A stretch of DNA of 64,000 nucleotides from the NCBI RefSeq assembly GCF_024158025.1, contig NZ_JAMZEL010000015.1, forward strand, positions 99,195-163,194, read 5' to 3'. The DNA is from Runella salmonicolor (GTDB lineage Bacteria > Bacteroidota > Bacteroidia > Cytophagales > Spirosomataceae). A model generated the notes under the pieces. That model was not told the origin of the DNA, did no database searches, and saw nothing but the letters and a program-made list of their open reading frames with translations. This document shows, piece after piece, positions 60,632 through 64,000 of the stretch (within the stretch, counting starts at the first letter, position 1; each line of letters opens with the position of its first letter). The translations under genes were made by a program, and so were the position numbers.

Positions 60632-62119
60632 ATGAAAAGAGGCACATTTTTGAAAACACTTGGTTTCGGAACGGTCAGCACGCTGGCTGGGGGAGCCATT
60701 TTATCCAGTTGCATGAACCACGACATGGCAACCATGACTCCTACCGTAGCTCCCGATGTGTTGGAAGGGAATTTTACGACTTCTTTACCATTTCCTGAAA
60801 CTTCTCTGACGGGTACCGCCCTTAATGCTGGCAGCCAAAACATCACTACTATTACGGGAAAAAATACACAGGCATGGGGATATAAAAACGGCATTCTAGG
60901 GCCTACTTTCCGTATCCAAAGTGGAAGCACTGTTTCGATTCCGTTTACCAATGGATTGACCGAAGAAACCAATATTCACTGGCACGGCCTGTTGGTTCCA
61001 GCGGCCATGGATGGTCACCCCGACCAAATGGTAATGCCGGGAAAAACGTTTAATTATTCCTTTAAAATTGACCAACGCGCGGGCCTGTCGTGGTACCACC
61101 CGCACCCGCACGAAAAAACGGGAAAGCAGGTTTTTATGGGTTTGGCGGGTTTATTTATTATTGAATCTGCCGAGGAAAAAGCCCTTAATCTACCCACAGG
61201 AGCTTACGAACTGCCGCTGGTGATTCAGGATAAACGCTTGAATACGAGCGGGGAAATTGATTATAGTCCTACCATGGATGAGGTTATGATTGGCTACATG
61301 GGCGAAACGATTATCGTCAACGGAGTTCAGTCGCCTTTTCACAATGTGGCCACTCGTACGTACCGTTTGCGCGTTCTGAACGGGTCCAATGGACGTATTT
61401 ACAATTTGGCCTTGAGCAACGGAAATGCCTTTACGGTCATTGGCTCCGATGGTGGGTTACTCCCTGCCCCTGAAACCGTCACAGACCTTTTGTTAGCGCC
61501 AGGCGAGCGGGTTGATTTATTGGTCGATTTCAGCAAATCAGCCCTCAACAGCGAGGTATATTTACTAAGCAACGTTTTTTCGGGGGTAAATTCTCAGGGT
61601 CGTCAAGCCTTCAAAATTGTAAAATTTGTTGTCAATAAAGCAGAAACGGATAGTTTCAAACTACCGACTTCGCTCCCGGCGATTGCTCCGATTTCTTCAT
61701 CTGCAACCACCAAAACCCGAACCTTTGATATTGGGGTCGGCATGGGCACGTCGGGCGGCCATGGTGGTTCAATGGCGATGAAAGGAATGCACACCATCAA
61801 CGGAAAAGTATACAGCGGTGAGCGAATTGATGAATCTGTACCCCTCAATAGCACCGAAATTTGGGAATTTAACAACAGCGCTGGCGACGAGCCGCACCCT
61901 ATGCACCTGCACGGCACATTCTTTCAGGTAGTCAGTCGCACGGGTGGACGTAGTCGTTTGATTGCTTCCGAAAAAGGCTTGAAAGATACCGTGTTAGTCA
62001 TGCCCGGGGAGAAAGTCCGCATCATCATCAAGTTTACGAATGCTGGCAAATTTGTCTTTCACTGTCATAATCTCGAACACGAGGACGACGGAATGATGCT
62101 CAATTTTGAAGTAAAATAG
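60632..62119 (+). CDS. Multicopper oxidase (CueO/laccase type)
   Basis: 495 residues. N-terminal signal with a lipobox-like LSSC. All four copper-binding blocks are present: HWHGLLVP, WYHPHPHEKT, HPMHLHGTFF and HCHNLEHEDD (the last two holding type-1/2/3 ligands). A Met/His-rich loop (MGTSGGHGGSMAMKGMH, near 375) recalls the cuprous-ion binding insert of CueO. It oxidises Cu(I) to less toxic Cu(II) in the periplasm. Follows the HMA-AraC gene by 35 bp. Confidence 0.9.
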   Translation: MKRGTFLKTLGFGTVSTLAGGAILSSCMNHDMATMTPTVAPDVLEGNFTTSLPFPETSLTGTALNAGSQNITTITGKNTQAWGYKNGILGPTFRIQSGSTVSIPFTNGLTEETNIHWHGLLVPAAMDGHPDQMVMPGKTFNYSFKIDQRAGLSWYHPHPHEKTGKQVFMGLAGLFIIESAEEKALNLPTGAYELPLVIQDKRLNTSGEIDYSPTMDEVMIGYMGETIIVNGVQSPFHNVATRTYRLRVLNGSNGRIYNLALSNGNAFTVIGSDGGLLPAPETVTDLLLAPGERVDLLVDFSKSALNSEVYLLSNVFSGVNSQGRQAFKIVKFVVNKAETDSFKLPTSLPAIAPISSSATTKTRTFDIGVGMGTSGGHGGSMAMKGMHTINGKVYSGERIDESVPLNSTEIWEFNNSAGDEPHPMHLHGTFFQVVSRTGGRSRLIASEKGLKDTVLVMPGEKVRIIIKFTNAGKFVFHCHNLEHEDDGMMLNFEVK

Positions 62120-62126
62120 CAGAATC

Positions 62127-63413
62127 ATGGTAGAGAAACTCATTCAGTTTGCGGTTCATAACAAATTTGTTGTGCTCACCCTGTCGTTCTTTTTGTTTGG
62201 CTGGGGCATATATTCTGTCCAGACCAACCCCATTGACGCCATCCCCGACCTTTCTGAAAATCAGGTCATTGTCTTTACCGAATGGATGGGGCGTAGTCCG
62301 CAGCTTATCGAAGATCAGATTACGTATCCGTTGGTTTCCAACCTTCAGGGAATTCCCAAAATCAAGAATGTGCGCGGTACGTCGATGTTCGGAATGAGCT
62401 TTGTCTACGTTATTTTTGAAGACAACGTAGACGTATATTGGGCCCGAACGCGGGTAATGGAGCGACTTAACTACGCCCAACGATTGCTGCCTCAGGGCGT
62501 TACCCCGTCGTTAGGACCCGACGGAACGGGCGTCGGCCATATCTTTTGGTATCACCTCGAAGCACCGGGGATGGATTTGGGCGAACAGCGGGCGTTGCAG
62601 GATTGGTACGTCAAATTTGCGCTGCAAACGGTCAAAGGCGTTAGCGAAGTGGCATCATTCGGTGGTTTTGGCAAACAATACCAGATTAATATTGACCCGT
62701 ACAAGCTGAATTATTTCAACGTACCGCTCATGGATGTACTCAACGCGGTGCGAAAAAACAACAATGACGTAGGTGGCCGAAAGTTTGAAATGTCAGACAT
62801 GGCCTACATCGTTCGGGGGTTAGGGTACATCAAAAATACCAAGGATATTGAAGACATCCCTATCGGCAATTACGGTTCCGTTCCTGTTCGAATCAAAGAC
62901 GTAGCATCGGTACAAATGGGCGGAGAATTGCGTTTGGGTATTTTCGACGTCGACGGAGAAGGCGAAGTGGTGGGCGGTATCGTAGTGATGCGTTATGGCG
63001 AAAATGCCGATGCAGTCATCAAAGACGTAAAGCTTAAAATGAAAGAGGTCGAAAAAGGCCTGCCGCCAAATGTCAAGTTTAAGGTCTCGTATGACCGAAG
63101 TGAACTTATCGAAGCCGCCGTTGAGTCCGTGAAAGGCACTTTAATTGAAGAAATGATTACCGTGTCGATTGTGGTCATCATTTTTCTGCTTCACTGGCGC
63201 AGTGCCGTCATTATTCTGATTCAGTTGCCGATTTCGGTCGCCATCGGTTTTATTCTGCTCAACGCTTTCGGAATTTCATCAAATATCATGTCGCTAACGG
63301 GGATTGCCCTGGCCATTGGGGTAGTAGTAGACGACGGCATCGTGATGGTGGAAAATGCCTATCGGCACCTTTCAGAAGCCCAATTGGAAAAAGAAAAAAA
63401 TGAATCGTTATGA
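62127..63413 (+). CDS. cusA: CusA-type RND pump, N-terminal half (split gene)
   Basis: 428 residues ending in TGA. It covers the N-terminal membrane helix, first periplasmic region and TM2-TM4 of a Cu/Ag HME-RND pump: NPIDAIPDLSENQVIVFTEW, YPLVSNLQGIPK, GPDGTGVGHIFWY, FGGFGKQYQI and the TM4 motif VVVDDGIVMVENAYRHLSE. After this it runs into SEAQLEKEKNESL and stops. The sequel lies in the next ORF, one base out of frame, with ATGA overlap. Full-length homologues are about 1,030-1,250 residues, so this is only the front part. Confidence 0.85.
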   Translation: MVEKLIQFAVHNKFVVLTLSFFLFGWGIYSVQTNPIDAIPDLSENQVIVFTEWMGRSPQLIEDQITYPLVSNLQGIPKIKNVRGTSMFGMSFVYVIFEDNVDVYWARTRVMERLNYAQRLLPQGVTPSLGPDGTGVGHIFWYHLEAPGMDLGEQRALQDWYVKFALQTVKGVSEVASFGGFGKQYQINIDPYKLNYFNVPLMDVLNAVRKNNNDVGGRKFEMSDMAYIVRGLGYIKNTKDIEDIPIGNYGSVPVRIKDVASVQMGGELRLGIFDVDGEGEVVGGIVVMRYGENADAVIKDVKLKMKEVEKGLPPNVKFKVSYDRSELIEAAVESVKGTLIEEMITVSIVVIIFLLHWRSAVIILIQLPISVAIGFILLNAFGISSNIMSLTGIALAIGVVVDDGIVMVENAYRHLSEAQLEKEKNESL

Positions 63414-64000
63414 GTTGGTTTAAAAATATATTTCGTCTCAAAAAAGACCCGCTTACTCCCGCCGAACGCGCCGAGATTATCGAAAAATCGTCAAAACAGG
63501 TGGGCCCTGGGGTGTTCTTTTCGACCGTTGTAACGATTGCGTCATTCCTGCCCGTTTTTATGCTGACAGGCATGGAAGGAAAGTTGTTTTCGCCTTTGGC
63601 TTGGACCAAAACGTTTATCCTGCTCGTGGATGCGTTTTTGGCTATCACCCTCACTCCAGTATTGATTGTGTTGCTGTTGCGGGGAAAACTAAAACCCGAA
63701 AGTGCAAATCCTATCAACCGTTTTCTGGAAAAAATCTACACGCCCATTCTCAAATGGTGCCTGAAGTACCGCAAAACAACGATTGGTATTAATCTGTTGG
63801 CGCTGGCCGTCAGCGTGCCGATGATGCTCCATGTCGGGACCGAATTCATGCCACCGCTCGATGAGGGTTCGCTGCTCTTCATGCCCGTCACGCTGCCCGA
63901 CGTGTCCAATTCGGAAGTAAAACGTTTGTTACAAATTCAGGATAAATTAATAAAAACCGTTCCCGAAGTAAGCCATGTGATGGGAAAAGCGGGTCGGGCC
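63410..64000 (+). CDS. cusA: CusA-type RND pump, continuation in a second ORF (3' partial)
   Basis: Starts at ATG 63410 inside the stop of the first half and is open to the right edge (197 codons seen). Sequence continues where the first half ended: KQVGPGVFFSTVVTIASFLP, GMEGKLFSPLAWTKTF, ITLTPVLIVLLLRGK, then GTEFMPPLDEGSLLFMPV and KLIKTVPEVSHVMGKAGRA of the second periplasmic region. About 20 extra residues (MSWFKNIFRLKKDPLTPAER) precede the homologous part. It may be a separately translated subunit. Confidence 0.8.
   Translation, partial: MSWFKNIFRLKKDPLTPAERAEIIEKSSKQVGPGVFFSTVVTIASFLPVFMLTGMEGKLFSPLAWTKTFILLVDAFLAITLTPVLIVLLLRGKLKPESANPINRFLEKIYTPILKWCLKYRKTTIGINLLALAVSVPMMLHVGTEFMPPLDEGSLLFMPVTLPDVSNSEVKRLLQIQDKLIKTVPEVSHVMGKAGRA

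Noticed and set aside
63395..63413. Split CusA as a simple homopolymer sequencing error in the A7 run
   Set aside because: The -1 frame has a TGA just upstream of the second ATG and after the A run, so one added or missing A does not join the frames; an error would have to fall in the few bases 63404-63410.

Overview
The window is chromosomal DNA of a Bacteroidota bacterium, most likely a Cytophagales member of the Spirosomaceae/Cytophagaceae type. Three things support this: promoters of the TTG-N18..23-TAnnTTTG type, typical families (HYC_CC_PP and DUF6660 small proteins, a CarboxypepD_reg-like TonB receptor, an OmpA-family porin, and a Tgt without the zinc cysteine cluster), and ISAon1 and IS3-family transposon debris. 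The genus is not assigned.

Core-like part (1-24.5 kb). A partial AraC-type gene and an eroded ISAon1 remnant lead into a dihydrodipicolinate-synthase-family lyase, an AraC regulator and a secreted EEP-family phosphodiesterase, all on the minus strand. A dabA-dabB inorganic-carbon uptake operon follows. Next come a small exported protein, an EamA exporter, a TPR lipoprotein, an unknown 334-aa protein, a ChlI-like AAA ATPase, a membrane Fe-S oxidoreductase with a DUF3784 partner, UDP-galactopyranose mutase, a UDP-sugar dehydrogenase, an OmpA-family protein, tgt, a GT2 glycosyltransferase, rsmG and a small PH-like protein.

At 24,377-24,450 lies tRNA-Asn(GTT), followed about 370 bp later by a tyrosine-recombinase integrase. 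I infer a genomic island from there on. Its first cargo is a Type I restriction-modification operon (hsdM, hsdS, an AlbA_2/ATPase regulator-like gene, a tiny repeat-containing ORF, hsdR). Two IS3-family elements with programmed -1 frameshift sites and an IS481-like pseudogene follow.

From 37 kb to the end is a metal-resistance region. It contains a DUF3703 gene, a P1B-2 (Zn/Cd/Pb) ATPase, a complete RND efflux operon (TolC-type channel, adaptor with an extra N-terminal domain, His-rich lipoprotein, RND pump), small Cys/His-rich exported proteins, a TonB receptor and an isoprenylcysteine-methyltransferase-like protein. It also holds a di-heme cytochrome / Rieske / porin operon, a MerR-type regulon, and a copper module (HYC_CC_PP protein, HMA-AraC fusion regulator, multicopper oxidase, CusA-type RND pump). 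The MerR gene stands next to a MerT/MerF-like transporter and YnfA. A second copy of the same operator drives a three-gene operon (CCPW-motif protein, TlpA-like thioredoxin, redoxin). The CusA-type pump is split into two ORFs that overlap by ATGA.

The most notable observations are: the paired, matching MerR-type operators built on Bacteroidota promoters with an identical 23-nt spacer; the split CusA; the exact 66-bp repeat array in front of hsdR; the integrase with substituted catalytic residues beside tRNA-Asn; and the fused or accessory metal-binding domains of the efflux operon. All functions are read from sequence motifs and recall of families; no database search was run.
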